Positions 15,208-24,999 of a stretch of 64,000 nt of DNA are shown here, piece after piece. Position 1 is the first letter of the stretch. Each line of letters begins with the position of its first letter. The stretch lies in assembly GCA_017558505.1 (NCBI GenBank), contig JAFYUM010000018.1:1-64000 (forward strand), read 5' to 3'. The notes under the pieces were generated by a model that was not told the DNA's origin, did not search any database, and saw nothing but the letters and a program-made list of their open reading frames with translations. The translations under genes were made by a program, and so were the position numbers. Origin of the DNA: Ruminococcus sp. GTDB taxonomy: Bacteria; Bacillota; Clostridia; Oscillospirales; Ruminococcaceae.

Positions 15208-18093
15208 TTATATTTCACTTATATTTTTAACATCAAATTGCCTGTCGGGATAATTTTTTATTACCTCGTCTATTGTATCCTTTGAACTAACAGCACAAAA
15301 ATACATATTATTCCCGAAATCCTTTGCAGACTTTGAAAGTCTTTCTGCTGTCATTCCGAGAATTTCCCTCCGAAGCTTTCTGCGGCTTTCCTGAGTAATT
15401 CCTCTGAAATACATACCGTCGGCAGCTTCAACATATTCAGCATCACTTACAAGAGGCTCCCCTGATGCAATACTGCTGATAATATACTGCGAAATATCCT
15501 CTGCATTTTCACAGTAATCACCTATAAAACAGGCTGTATCCTCAAATATTCCGAAGCTGTTCCGGGGCGACGGATCGCAATACGAATGGAAGCACGCTTC
15601 TTTCATATTGTTTACACTACAACCGCAGCCATAAGCTCCGCCCTTTACACGCACTTCATTCCACAGATACTCATATGAAATAATCGTAGACAGCACAGAC
15701 CATGCAGCTTTATCTTCAATCTGACCGCCCAGAACTGCACCTGAATAAGCTGTAGCTGACGGAATAACAATACAGTTGTTCTTTGAAACGCAAGTACTGA
15801 AATTCATACTCTTTTTTTCAGAGGGTGCCCCCTGTGGAAGTGTATCAAACAGCAGCTTTATATCCTGTTCCTTCTCTGCGGCAATACTAACAGTAAGTCG
15901 GGATTTACAAAAAGTACGCTCTGCAAGTTTGTTAAGCTCTACAAGATATTCTGAAAAATCATCGGCAGACATTCTATTAATACTATGTAGTGCTTCATAA
16001 GCTTCAAATCCACGTATAAACTCAATTACTGCCGACTCCGCCGACATATTAGCAGTTACACGGCGAACAGAAAAACGATGTCCCTCTGAAATAATGTCCT
16101 GCTTCATATTTTCCTCATCCTGCTTCAATTCGCGCAAAGCAAGGTCATTTTGCGTGTAATCCGTTTCCGTCAGCAGCTCCGAAATAAGTTCAAGAGCTCG
16201 TACGAAATTACGAGAAAGAAAACGCGTCTTAAGCTCAAAGAACACACGACAGCTTTCAGGAGTTTCCTCGTTACCTATAGGAACAATATCCGCTGTAAGA
16301 CTTCCAAGCGTTCCCTCAATTCGTTTCTGAAGCTCAACGCCGTCTGATTTTCTTGTAGGAAGTTCAGCTATCAGGCGTTTTATTACTGATAACTTTCTCA
16401 ACTCATCTGCGGTAAAATCATTTACATCAAAATAAAGCGTCATTACTGTTACTTCTTTTTCGCTTACAGGGTGATTGAGTACTTTTATGCCACCAACAAC
16501 ACTCTCCTCTGTTATATATCTGACAGGTTCAGAAGAAATCTCAGTAAGCGGAAGTTTAGGGAGCATATCAATACATTCGAAACTGTCAGGAGTATCCTGC
16601 CACTCACCTAAATCCTCATTCAGCTTTATAAGCTCCGACTTCTCATCATCTGACATAGCTGAAATTTCACTTTGTACACGACATTTTTCAGCCTGTGTCT
16701 GTTCCTCTCCATAAGTGTCGGAGGGAAGCATATAAAGAACAGCTCTGCCGTTTTCATCAAGAAGCCATTCTTCAAGGAGATTTTCATAATAGTCAGTATC
16801 AAGCTTTTTACGAAGATTGCTGAACACTTCATCCTTATCAATATACATAAGAGGATCACCGCCGTAAAGCCATGATGACATAGCGTCAACACATCGGGTA
16901 AGCCCCTTTGGCTCCTCTGATTCCCTGTAAATAAATTCACAGCGGTTAATAGCTGCTTCAAGTAAATCCCTGTCTATGCCGTTTTCAACAAGCTTTCTCA
17001 CAGTAATGGCAGTCAGTTCGAGAAGCTTTTCTCCGTTTTCTCTGTCGGTATTGTAAAATTTAAGCATGCCATTAGGCTGTAAATTGCCGTCTGTTACACT
17101 CAAATCCACATCAAGACACAAATCAGAATCAAGTATTGCTTTTTTCAGCGGAGAATCATTGCTCCCTGCAATCGCTCTTGAAATAACACTGTATGCTGTT
17201 ATTTTTTCAATTTCATTCCAACTGCCGAGAATTTTTCCTACAGTAATATATGTCTGGGATTCCTCTCCGCTTTCAGCAGAAGAATCATAGCAGAGTTCAC
17301 ACACACGGCTTTCACATGGCTGCTGATATCTGATATCAGGCTTTTCACCTGTGTTATCAAACTCCGAAATATAGCTGTCTATAAGAGGAAGTACTTCATC
17401 AGGATTTATTGCGCCGTCAAGATATATATATGAGTTTGCGGGATTGTAGTATCGTCTGTGCACGTCAATAAACTCCTCATATGTCAGATCAGTTATAGCA
17501 GAAGGAAGTCCGCCGAACTCGAATCTGTATGAGGTATCAGGATAGAGCAGACTGTTCATCTCGCTTTCAATTCTCTCATGAACCGACGAAATATAGCCTT
17601 TCATTTCATTGAATACAACACCCTTGAATGAAGCTTCATCGTCATTTCCGCTGTATTCGATGTGGTGTCCCTCCTGGTAGAATATATTCGGTACAGAATA
17701 TATAAGGGGCTTGAATACAGCGTCAAGGTAAACCCTTGTAAGATTAAGAAAATCCCTGTTATTTCTGCTTGATACAGGATACATTGTCTTGTCTGGAAAT
17801 GTCATTGCATTGAGAAATGTATTCATCGAGCCTTTGAGAAGATACAAAAACGGCTCTTTTACAGGATAATTCTCTGAACCTCCAAGAACTGAATGTTCAA
17901 GTATGTGAAATACTCCCGTATCATTTTCAGGAACAGTTTTAAAAGATATGCTGAACAGCTTGTTTTCGCAATCGTTTTTCATCCAGACAAGAGAAGCATT
18001 TGTCTTGTCGTGACGCATCTCAATAAATTCACCGAATTTTGTGCTGCGTATATTTTCTATTGTAAATCCATAAATCTTGTCGTTTATATTCAT
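15208..18093 (-). CDS. M16C family zinc metallopeptidase (presequence-protease-like)
   Basis: A 961-residue peptidase of the insulinase M16C branch. The inverted zinc motif HxxEH is HILEH (His63, Glu66, His67), followed by SVLGGSENYPVKEPF and GSMNTFLNAMTFPDKTMYPV, all typical. The second glutamate is expected in the VFNEMKGYISS region. The C-half carries the inactive companion domain with RVKGGAYG. ATG 18093 starts a family-like N-terminus (NINDKIYGFTIENIR); ATG 18108 overlaps the upstream stop and is the alternative. No signal peptide, so it is cytoplasmic or leaves unconventionally. It is the last gene of the surface operon, an unexpected companion to secreted and acyltransferase genes. Confidence 0.88.
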   Translation of the reverse strand: MNINDKIYGFTIENIRSTKFGEFIEMRHDKTNASLVWMKNDCENKLFSISFKTVPENDTGVFHILEHSVLGGSENYPVKEPFLYLLKGSMNTFLNAMTFPDKTMYPVSSRNNRDFLNLTRVYLDAVFKPLIYSVPNIFYQEGHHIEYSGNDDEASFKGVVFNEMKGYISSVHERIESEMNSLLYPDTSYRFEFGGLPSAITDLTYEEFIDVHRRYYNPANSYIYLDGAINPDEVLPLIDSYISEFDNTGEKPDIRYQQPCESRVCELCYDSSAESGEESQTYITVGKILGSWNEIEKITAYSVISRAIAGSNDSPLKKAILDSDLCLDVDLSVTDGNLQPNGMLKFYNTDRENGEKLLELTAITVRKLVENGIDRDLLEAAINRCEFIYRESEEPKGLTRCVDAMSSWLYGGDPLMYIDKDEVFSNLRKKLDTDYYENLLEEWLLDENGRAVLYMLPSDTYGEEQTQAEKCRVQSEISAMSDDEKSELIKLNEDLGEWQDTPDSFECIDMLPKLPLTEISSEPVRYITEESVVGGIKVLNHPVSEKEVTVMTLYFDVNDFTADELRKLSVIKRLIAELPTRKSDGVELQKRIEGTLGSLTADIVPIGNEETPESCRVFFELKTRFLSRNFVRALELISELLTETDYTQNDLALRELKQDEENMKQDIISEGHRFSVRRVTANMSAESAVIEFIRGFEAYEALHSINRMSADDFSEYLVELNKLAERTFCKSRLTVSIAAEKEQDIKLLFDTLPQGAPSEKKSMNFSTCVSKNNCIVIPSATAYSGAVLGGQIEDKAAWSVLSTIISYEYLWNEVRVKGGAYGCGCSVNNMKEACFHSYCDPSPRNSFGIFEDTACFIGDYCENAEDISQYIISSIASGEPLVSDAEYVEAADGMYFRGITQESRRKLRREILGMTAERLSKSAKDFGNNMYFCAVSSKDTIDEVIKNYPDRQFDVKNISEI

Positions 18094-18098
18094 TTCAA

Positions 18099-19142
18099 TC
18101 AATCCCATGAAGGCTTACCGCCAGTTGATATTTCAGCATAATAACCGAGAACCTTTGAAGCGTCAGATGAATTAACAAGCTTATCCTTATTTACGTCAGC
18201 AGCAGCTCTCTGCCTTGCATCAAATGTTGCTGATGCACCTGTAGAAGTCATTGCATATTCTGTAAGGATAAGTGAAGCATCAGAAGCATCAACAGAATTG
18301 TCACCGTTGACATCACCAAGTACTACTGAGTTAAAATGTACCGCAATTTCCTTTTCATTTTCTTCATCTTTTACAATTGTGAACGAATCATCAGATATCA
18401 TATCATCAACAGTAAAATTGTACTTCACAGTGCGGAAAGAATCAGGATTATCATTTCCGTCGGGCACATTGAATGTGTGTGTATAGCTGTCAGATGTAAG
18501 ATTGAATTTACCGCCTGTAAGAGATACTGTCAATGTATAATCGCGGTAATCGTCGTCTGTTGTATCTCTGCCCTCTATTGCAAATGAATATGTCTTTCCG
18601 CCAGAAAGTGTGCTGTTATAATATTCATGACTGTCATATTCGGGAGAAGCATAAACTATGTCAACCTTTGCAGTTACATCTTCGGGAATTGATATGTAAA
18701 GCTTTCCGTTAATATCTGCATTAATTACGTGCTCACATACAGGCTGAACCTTTACAGATGTATCAGCAGGAACTGTTGTTGTAGTTACTTTTGTGGTAGT
18801 AGTTGTAGATTTTGAGGTTTTTGTAGTAGTTGCTTTTGTTGTTGTATTTGCCTTTGTGGATGTGGTTTTTGTTGTAGTCTTTGTTGATGTAGTTGTTGTA
18901 GCCTCTGTCGTATAGGTTGTAACTGTAAGTGTTGGTTCTTCAGTTGTAGTTACAGTTGTTGATGTTGTTGCTTCAGTAGTAACAGGAGCAGTTGTGACAG
19001 TAACTTCCTCATCTGTAACTGTGGGAGATGTCTGCACAGGCTCATTGGCTGTATTTTCTCCCTGTGCATATACATTCATTGAAATAGGCGAAACCGCCAA
19101 TGAAGCAGCTGCTATAGCTGATAAAATCCTTGTATATCTCAT
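18099..19142 (-). CDS. Secreted dockerin-containing protein with Thr-rich linker
   Basis: A 347-residue protein. Signal peptide: RYTRILSAIAAASLAVSPIS, cleaved near NVYA. Residues about 30-130 are an extreme Thr/Val/Lys linker (TTTEATTSTTVTTT). Residues about 135-270 form a beta-rich domain (LYISIPEDVTAKVDIVYASP, GKTYSFAIEGRD) of unknown type. The C-terminus is a type I dockerin with two calcium-loop repeats: GDVNGDNSVDASDASLIL and ADVNKDKLVNSSDASKVLGY. Dockerins plug enzymes or surface proteins into cohesin scaffolds. It has no catalytic motif that I recognise. It lies 13 bases after the DHHW gene in the same operon. Confidence 0.85.
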   Translation of the reverse strand: MRYTRILSAIAAASLAVSPISMNVYAQGENTANEPVQTSPTVTDEEVTVTTAPVTTEATTSTTVTTTEEPTLTVTTYTTEATTTTSTKTTTKTTSTKANTTTKATTTKTSKSTTTTTKVTTTTVPADTSVKVQPVCEHVINADINGKLYISIPEDVTAKVDIVYASPEYDSHEYYNSTLSGGKTYSFAIEGRDTTDDDYRDYTLTVSLTGGKFNLTSDSYTHTFNVPDGNDNPDSFRTVKYNFTVDDMISDDSFTIVKDEENEKEIAVHFNSVVLGDVNGDNSVDASDASLILTEYAMTSTGASATFDARQRAAADVNKDKLVNSSDASKVLGYYAEISTGGKPSWD

Positions 19143-19155
19143 TTGTCATTACCTC

Positions 19156-20553
19156 TTAGTTTAAAAATTCAGTATAAACTGCTCCGATGTTTTCATTAAG
19201 AACAGTTACTTTTATGATGTCTGTATTTGTTTCCTTTGGAAGATAAAGTGAAAATCCATAAGAATTACACTTATATTCCTTAAGCTGATTTTCCTCAAAG
19301 CAGTTAAAAGCTTCAAAAGAAGTTCCCTCTGCTTCAACTATAATCCTGTAATTTTCTCCCTTGAAAAAGCTTTCGGGAAGAATACCGTAAATATGCGTCA
19401 TGCCGTTGTTTTCAGCTATTTTTAAAACAGCGTCAGAACTGTCGCCTTTTTCGGCTTCAATATCAAAGACTCCCACAACAGGGGCTTCCATAACAGGGGC
19501 TGATTTAAGAAGATTTCCGAGATTTCTTTCCACAAGCTCAATTATTACAGAGTCACCCTCTTTAACCTTTGTTAAATTGTAGGGTACGGCTCTGGAAAAT
19601 TCTGCTGTGGCAAATTGCTCCGCCATGTACGGCAGAATTGCTTCACCGAAAGAGTCACGGAACATAATCAGATTTCCTGCGGCATTGAGATTTTCAGTTG
19701 TAATGGAAACATCGTCAAGACCTCTGAATCTACTTGTATAAGTATACTCATATTCATAGTCATTATGGAGCTGCATATCCTTTGCATCCTCCACAGGATA
19801 GAGCATTGCCGCCAGATCGCCGAGTCTGTCGTTGGCTGTATACCAGCCATTACCTACGCCGCATGAACCTTTCCCAAGCTTATTCATAAGCATTGTATGA
19901 GCTGCATATGCACCGAAATTATTCCAATGGGTATCTGTTTTGTGATATAATGCCGTAGAAGAATTAAGCGCTTCAAGCTGTGATTTCATATCCATATAAA
20001 AATCATCGGCAGAAAGTGTTTCAGTCAGATTTTCAAGATTGCTCTTTTTGTCTGTCTGTATGTAATTATAAGGCATATTTTCGGGATAAAGTGTATTTTT
20101 ATTTGGAGCGGAAAAGAAAATGAAGTCTGCTCCCTTGATTTTACAGTATTTGTCAATAATACGGAGATTGTTGGCAATGCCATTTATTTCTCTGATTTTA
20201 AGAGTGTTAATTCTCTGAAAATCGCTGATTGTTTCATTATAATATAGCCAGCCGTCCTTCCCCACAATTACATCATCATTGGCTGATGTATGCGTAAGGG
20301 CTGATTTCAGACGTCCGTCTGCATTAACAAGTTGCTGACGGAACGCAAAATTCTCGGAAAAATAAGTTTCAAACTCGTCAAAAAAGTTTACATTTATCTT
20401 TCCCTCTTGTACAAGTGAAGGAAATTTTGCAAGCTCACGTTTTTCCTTTGCAGCATCACCCTTGAAAAAAGGGGTACCTACTGCTGGAACAAGGCAGACG
20501 CCTATAAAAGCGGCTGCGTATATTCTGTAAAAATTTTCTTTTTTCATATCCAA
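19156..20553 (-). CDS. DHHW family protein (AlgJ/AlgX-like SGNH partner of MBOAT)
   Basis: A 465-residue protein with one N-terminal membrane anchor (FYRIYAAAFIGVCLVPAVG) and a large extracytoplasmic domain. It carries the hallmark of SGNH enzymes that act with MBOAT proteins: GKDGWLYY, then FFSAPNKNTLYPENMPY, then KTDTHWNNFGAYAA (DTHW variant of DHHW) and a FRDSFGEAILPYMAE block with the nucleophilic Ser. These proteins transfer acetyl groups delivered by the MBOAT channel to exported glycans. It follows the MBOAT gene by 6 bases, so the two act together. Confidence 0.85.
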   Translation of the reverse strand: MDMKKENFYRIYAAAFIGVCLVPAVGTPFFKGDAAKEKRELAKFPSLVQEGKINVNFFDEFETYFSENFAFRQQLVNADGRLKSALTHTSANDDVIVGKDGWLYYNETISDFQRINTLKIREINGIANNLRIIDKYCKIKGADFIFFSAPNKNTLYPENMPYNYIQTDKKSNLENLTETLSADDFYMDMKSQLEALNSSTALYHKTDTHWNNFGAYAAHTMLMNKLGKGSCGVGNGWYTANDRLGDLAAMLYPVEDAKDMQLHNDYEYEYTYTSRFRGLDDVSITTENLNAAGNLIMFRDSFGEAILPYMAEQFATAEFSRAVPYNLTKVKEGDSVIIELVERNLGNLLKSAPVMEAPVVGVFDIEAEKGDSSDAVLKIAENNGMTHIYGILPESFFKGENYRIIVEAEGTSFEAFNCFEENQLKEYKCNSYGFSLYLPKETNTDIIKVTVLNENIGAVYTEFLN

Positions 20554-20559
20554 GGCCTC

Positions 20560-21963
20560 CTAAAATCTGAAATAAATAAACGGATTATAGGACGCTGACG
20601 AAAGAGATAATATGCAAAGTCCCAGAAGTACCATTGATATGCCGTATGTGCCGTACTCGTATATTGCAGCAGATTTTCCATTTTCTGCCTTTGCCTTAAA
20701 CTTATCCATGACAGGCATTGAGAAAATCACAGCTAAAACAAATACTATAATATAAAGCGGTGTAAGACGGCTCATAAACATTGCTGTCTGTTCAATGCCA
20801 CCGGAAGGGCTGAACATATGTCCTATATAACGACATGCTGTTATAAGGTTGTCTGCTCTGAAAAAAACAAATGCCAAAGTCGTTACAAATATGGCATAAA
20901 TATGTCTGAATGGCTTGAACCACTTTTCTGTATTTATAATCCTGTATGACTCAATCATAAGGAATACACCGTTGAGAAGTCCCCATACAATGAAATTAAG
21001 GCTTGCACCATGCCATAATCCTGTACAGAAAAATACTATCAGCTTGTTCAATGCTGTTCTTACCTTACCCTTTCTGTTGCCGCCAAGGGGAATATATAAA
21101 TATTCTTTGAACCATGTGGATACAGAAATATGCCACCTACGCCAGAATTCCTGCATACTCTGGGAAATATACGGGTAATTGAAATTCTCCTTGAATGTAA
21201 ATCCGAACATTGCTCCCAATCCGATAGCCATATCACTGTATCCGCTGAAATCAAAGTATATCTGAAAAAGATAGGATAACGCTCCGAGCCATGCAAGGGG
21301 AATTGAAAGCTCTGCTGTGTCAAGGTCATACACATAGTCAGCCGCATATGCCATTGTATTGGCAATAAGTAATTTTTTTGACAAACCTGTAATAAAGCGC
21401 TTTATACCCTCCGCTGTCATTTTCGGATTTGTTTCACGGCGATCAATCTGATCTGCGAAGTCATAATATTTTACAATAGGACCAGCTACAAGCTGGGGGA
21501 AAAATGTAATGTAAAGAGCAAGCTTGAACAGGCTTTTCTGTATGTAATCGGGAGATTTATAAGCGTCAATGACATATGACATCGCCTGAAATGTATAGAA
21601 GGATATACCTATAGGCAAAGCAATATCTGGAATTGAAACACTTAAAAACGGCAGTCTGTTGAGCATTTCTGCCCCAAAACCTGCATACTTAAATATACCA
21701 AGCATGGAAAGGTTAAAAATTATTGAAAAAACAAGACAGACTTTTCTGCTCTTGTTCTCTTTTTTCATAGCAAGTCCGAACAGATAATTCATTACAATTG
21801 ATAAAATCATAAGAATTATTGCTTTAGGTTCGCCATATGTATAAAATAAGAGACTGAACAGAAGCAATATCATGTTTTTCATACGGATAGACGGTATAAT
21901 CCTGTAAAGGATATATACCGCCGTGAGAAATATAAAAAGAAATACAGGGCTGCTGAATACCAT
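20560..21963 (-). CDS. MBOAT family membrane O-acyltransferase (AlgI/PatA-like)
   Basis: A 467-residue polytopic membrane protein, about 11 segments, of the AlgI/PatA/DltB superfamily. Key features are YTFQAMSYVIDAYK, FFPQLVAGPIVKY, YFDFSGYSDMAIGLGAMFGF, NFNYPYISQSMQEFWRRWHI and FFCTGLWHGASLNFIVWG, with the conserved histidine in GLWHGA. It moves acetyl groups across the membrane for O-acetylation of a surface polymer. With the DHHW protein directly downstream it forms a two-component glycan acetylation machine. The glycan is not identified; neighbouring wall-binding proteins point to the cell wall or capsule. Confidence 0.92.
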   Translation of the reverse strand: MVFSSPVFLFIFLTAVYILYRIIPSIRMKNMILLLFSLLFYTYGEPKAIILMILSIVMNYLFGLAMKKENKSRKVCLVFSIIFNLSMLGIFKYAGFGAEMLNRLPFLSVSIPDIALPIGISFYTFQAMSYVIDAYKSPDYIQKSLFKLALYITFFPQLVAGPIVKYYDFADQIDRRETNPKMTAEGIKRFITGLSKKLLIANTMAYAADYVYDLDTAELSIPLAWLGALSYLFQIYFDFSGYSDMAIGLGAMFGFTFKENFNYPYISQSMQEFWRRWHISVSTWFKEYLYIPLGGNRKGKVRTALNKLIVFFCTGLWHGASLNFIVWGLLNGVFLMIESYRIINTEKWFKPFRHIYAIFVTTLAFVFFRADNLITACRYIGHMFSPSGGIEQTAMFMSRLTPLYIIVFVLAVIFSMPVMDKFKAKAENGKSAAIYEYGTYGISMVLLGLCILSLSSASYNPFIYFRF

Positions 21964-21972
21964 ATTTGCTCC

Positions 21973-22698
21973 TTATACTGCTGTGTAGAATATAAGCTCT
22001 GCAGCAGCTCCGTCAATGAATTTTACATCAAGCTCCTTGTCGCCGCTGTAGTATATAGTATAATCTCCTGCTGTCTCCCCTGCTCCGTATGCAGCTTCAA
22101 CATCAGCCTGTGAGCTTCCAATTGTAATGCCCTTGTCAGTTGAGTAATTGCTGTTTGTAATTGTTACAACGCATACATTCTCAACACCGTCAAGAACATA
22201 GCACTCGATCTTAACACCGTCGTACTCATAAATCTTTGAATCCGCACCGTTTGTATAGCAACTGGGGGCAGTTGATACATTGACAGGCTCGCCAAGTGAT
22301 GCAACAACTCCGCTTACATCATTGAGAAGTGTATCAAAGCTGAACTTCACCTCCTGCGGTTCCTGCTGTTCAGGCTCATCGGGCTGTTCTTCCTCCTGAG
22401 GCTCGTCCTCCTGTTCTTCTGTGGGAGCCTCTGTTTTTTCTTCTTCCTCTGTTGTGATTTCAGTTGTTGCCTCTGTAGTTGTTTCTTCATCTGCTTCTGT
22501 TGAAACAGTCGTAGCAGCTTCTGTTTTAACCTCTGTTACTGTTTCCGTTGTTGTTTCCTCTGTTGTATCTGCTTCTGTAGAAAGTACGGGAAGTTCAGGA
22601 ACTGAATTATTTTCTTCATTTTCCGGTCCGCAGGAAACGGAAGATAATGTCAATACTGCTGTCATTGCAAAAAGTGTCACATATTTCTTATTCATCAT
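21973..22698 (-). CDS. Lipoprotein with acidic Glu/Thr-rich linker
   Basis: A 241-residue lipoprotein. Signal: NKKYVTLFAMTAVLTLSSVS followed by the lipobox cysteine (SVSC). Residues about 38-115 are an extended Glu/Thr/Pro linker. Residues 116-241 form a compact domain (FDTLLNDVSGVVASLGEPV, GVKIECYVLDGVENVCVVTI, GSSQADVEAAYG), resembling small repeated lipoprotein domains that I cannot name. It sits 18 bases below the wall-binding gene and 9 bases above the MBOAT gene, so it is probably a periplasm-side accessory of the same pathway. Confidence 0.75.
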   Translation of the reverse strand: MMNKKYVTLFAMTAVLTLSSVSCGPENEENNSVPELPVLSTEADTTEETTTETVTEVKTEAATTVSTEADEETTTEATTEITTEEEEKTEAPTEEQEDEPQEEEQPDEPEQQEPQEVKFSFDTLLNDVSGVVASLGEPVNVSTAPSCYTNGADSKIYEYDGVKIECYVLDGVENVCVVTITNSNYSTDKGITIGSSQADVEAAYGAGETAGDYTIYYSGDKELDVKFIDGAAAELIFYTAV

Positions 22699-22716
22699 TA
22701 ATTATCCTTTCAAAAA

Positions 22717-24696
22717 TCAATAAAATGTCGGGTATACATACTGCTTGAATGTATAATTCTGCGTCTGGAGATAAGCAAATGATACACCATAATATCCATT
22801 GCAGGTATCGTAATTAAGCCATGTCTTTGAAGTCGGATCATATACCTGATTCCAGTAATGATCACCTGTACCTCTGCCTGTTCCGTATACAACACGGCAT
22901 TCATAGCCTGCCTGTCTGAACAGAAGATCTGTTATAGCTGCAAAGTAATAACATACAACAAATCTGTTGTTAAGTGCGTAGTTGGCAAAATAACCCCAAC
23001 CAGCCTGATTTATCTGTGCAAGAGTACGTGTTGACTCTATAAGCCTGTACTTATTGTTATTGCAGACAAAGTTATAAATACTCTTTATATCATTGCCATA
23101 AGTATTTAATACGTTCTGTGCTCTTTGCTGTACTTCTGAAAATGGACCTGCTACACCGTCAAGGTTAATACTGTAACCGTCCTTTACTGTATTTGTAGCC
23201 ATTTTGCCGTTTGTTTCATTGAAATAGTACTTATTTTCGTCTATGGTCTGCCAGCCTGTTGCCATTACACCGTCATCACCGAAGAAATATTTTCCGTCGT
23301 CAAGTGTAACCCAGCCCTTGGCCATTGCTCCGCCGTCAGCAGGATCAAAATAATACTTCTTGCCGTCTACAATAAGTCTGCCCGTTGTAAGAAGATTACT
23401 GTCAACATGGAAATAATAACTCTTTCCTTCTATTTCAAGTATGCCACTAACAGCTGCACCGTCATCACCGAAATAATAAGTACCGTCATCCAATACTATA
23501 AGCCCCTTCATCATTTTACCTGTTTCGGGACTAAAGTAATACTTCTTCTCATCTATCAGAAGTCTTCCGCTTAACATTTTTCCGTTGCTTGTATCAAAGC
23601 AATAGTAATCGCCGTTATACTCCTGATTTCCTGTCAACATTCTGAAATCGCTTCCGAAAAGATATTTAGCTCCGTCAATTTCAAGCAGTCCTGACTTTGC
23701 AGCATAATCTTCACCGAAATAGTATTTATCCTCGCCTATTTTAAGTCTGCCGTTGAGAACAACTCCTTCATCGTTGGCATAATAAAGCTTTCCGTTAACT
23801 GTATTGAGTCCGCTTACACGAGTACCGTCCTCATTAAAGAGATAATTTTTACCGTTTATTTCCGTAACTCCTACGGCATATGTACCATCATCATAGAAAT
23901 ATTTTATATTCCCGTTTATTTCGAGAAGCCCAGTCTGAATCTGTCCTGTTTCTTCGGAAAAATAGTACTCAACTCCGTCGATATCAACTACGCCTTTCAT
24001 TTTACCGTCGTTGATATCAATGAAATAACAGCTGTTGTCAATAATTGAAAGACCAAGTTTAATTTCGCCGCTTGTCAAATCGTAATAATACTCTTTTCCG
24101 TTATCCTCAACCCAGCCAAGCTTCTGCTTTCCGTCCTCATCGAAAATATAAGGAATATCCTTGATTTTTGTAAATCCTTTTGCAAGAGTGCCGTTCTCGG
24201 TTACGCAGTAGTAATCGCCGTCTTTTTCAACTCTGCCTTCTTCGCTTACAAAGGTACCTTTTTCACTTACAAGATACAGGTCGCCATTCTCAGCCTTATA
24301 GATAGCGTCTGTAAGCTTTCCCTCATCGGGCAATATGAAAAACTCCTCACCGCATACAGTAAATCTGCCGTATACAGGCTTTCCTGTTTCGGGGCTGAAA
24401 TAAAGACGCTTTCCGTTAACTGTACGCCAGCCCGTTTTAAGTACGCCGTTTTTTGAAAAAATATATATTTCGCCGTCAATTTCCTGCTCGCCTGTAAGCA
24501 TATTTCCTGCTTCATCATAGTAGAATATTCTTCCGTCGCTGTCGGTTACCCATTCAGCTGAATATATTTCAGCAATGTTTGCAGATTCATAAAGAACATC
24601 TGTCTTTTCATCCGCAAAAGCAACAGCAGGAACTGTTACAGCAAGACATAATGCCGCTGAAGCCGCTGTCATTAATAACTTCTTATAAGACTTCAT
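22717..24696 (-). CDS. Secreted wall-binding-repeat protein with C-terminal transglutaminase-like domain
   Basis: A 659-residue exported protein. Signal peptide: KSYKKLLMTAASAALCLAVT ... FA. Residues about 45-525 consist of roughly twenty repeats of about 20 residues of the choline/glucan-binding (CW_binding) type, e.g. GWVTLDDGKYFFGDDGVMAT and TGWQTIDENKYYFNETNGKM. The C-terminal 130 residues are a transglutaminase-like cysteine peptidase fold: Cys582 (VVCYYF), His613 (GDHYWNQVY) and Asp630 (NYDTCNG) form the triad. First gene of the six-gene operon behind a near-consensus promoter at 24761-24789. A surface cross-linking or peptide-cleaving role is inferred. Confidence 0.88.
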   Translation of the reverse strand: MKSYKKLLMTAASAALCLAVTVPAVAFADEKTDVLYESANIAEIYSAEWVTDSDGRIFYYDEAGNMLTGEQEIDGEIYIFSKNGVLKTGWRTVNGKRLYFSPETGKPVYGRFTVCGEEFFILPDEGKLTDAIYKAENGDLYLVSEKGTFVSEEGRVEKDGDYYCVTENGTLAKGFTKIKDIPYIFDEDGKQKLGWVEDNGKEYYYDLTSGEIKLGLSIIDNSCYFIDINDGKMKGVVDIDGVEYYFSEETGQIQTGLLEINGNIKYFYDDGTYAVGVTEINGKNYLFNEDGTRVSGLNTVNGKLYYANDEGVVLNGRLKIGEDKYYFGEDYAAKSGLLEIDGAKYLFGSDFRMLTGNQEYNGDYYCFDTSNGKMLSGRLLIDEKKYYFSPETGKMMKGLIVLDDGTYYFGDDGAAVSGILEIEGKSYYFHVDSNLLTTGRLIVDGKKYYFDPADGGAMAKGWVTLDDGKYFFGDDGVMATGWQTIDENKYYFNETNGKMATNTVKDGYSINLDGVAGPFSEVQQRAQNVLNTYGNDIKSIYNFVCNNNKYRLIESTRTLAQINQAGWGYFANYALNNRFVVCYYFAAITDLLFRQAGYECRVVYGTGRGTGDHYWNQVYDPTSKTWLNYDTCNGYYGVSFAYLQTQNYTFKQYVYPTFY

Positions 24697-24760
24697 AGTT
24701 TCCTCCTTGTGTCATTCCCATTTGTTTTTTATCGGACTTTATTCAGACCGACACATATTT

Positions 24761-24789
24761 ATTATACATCTTACAGACATAAAAGTCAA
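24761..24789 (-). promoter_or_regulatory. Promoter of the surface operon
   Basis: Minus strand TTGACT (24789-24784), 17-base spacer, TATAAT (24766-24761). The leader is about 55 bases and ends in AAGGAGG before ATG 24696. Nothing else in 24697-24995 codes; it also holds the AraC terminator and repeat copy A. Confidence 0.82.
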
Positions 24790-24856
24790 TGGTTTTTTCG
24801 TGAAAACACATAAACTCAACAGTTGAAGAAACACCACATTTACCAAAATATTTAGC

Positions 24857-24895
24857 AAAAAAAGACTACAACGGAATATTCCGGCATAGTCTTTT
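24857..24895 (-). terminator. Terminator downstream of the AraC gene
   Basis: AAAAGACTA / TAGTCTTTT stem with an inner GGAATATTCC palindrome. The minus strand continues into seven T residues. Confidence 0.75.
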
Positions 24896-24911
24896 CCAGA
24901 AATAATCTTAT

Positions 24912-24999
24912 GGGCGCCTCACAACCGTTTGATTAAAGAAAAAGCAGATGACATACATAGCTGATTTTTCTCAAAAGTGTTTTTCAGAGGTACCCTTAA
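24912..24999. repeat. MITE-like repeat, copy A
   Basis: About 80 bases closely matching copy B at 25774-25866. Shared core: CCGTTTGATTAAAGAAAAAG, CAGATGACAT, then TTTTTCTCAAAAG and ACCCTTAA. Its ends are imperfectly self-complementary (GGGCGCCTC with GAGGTACCC). The AraC stop codon lies inside its right end. Confidence 0.7.
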
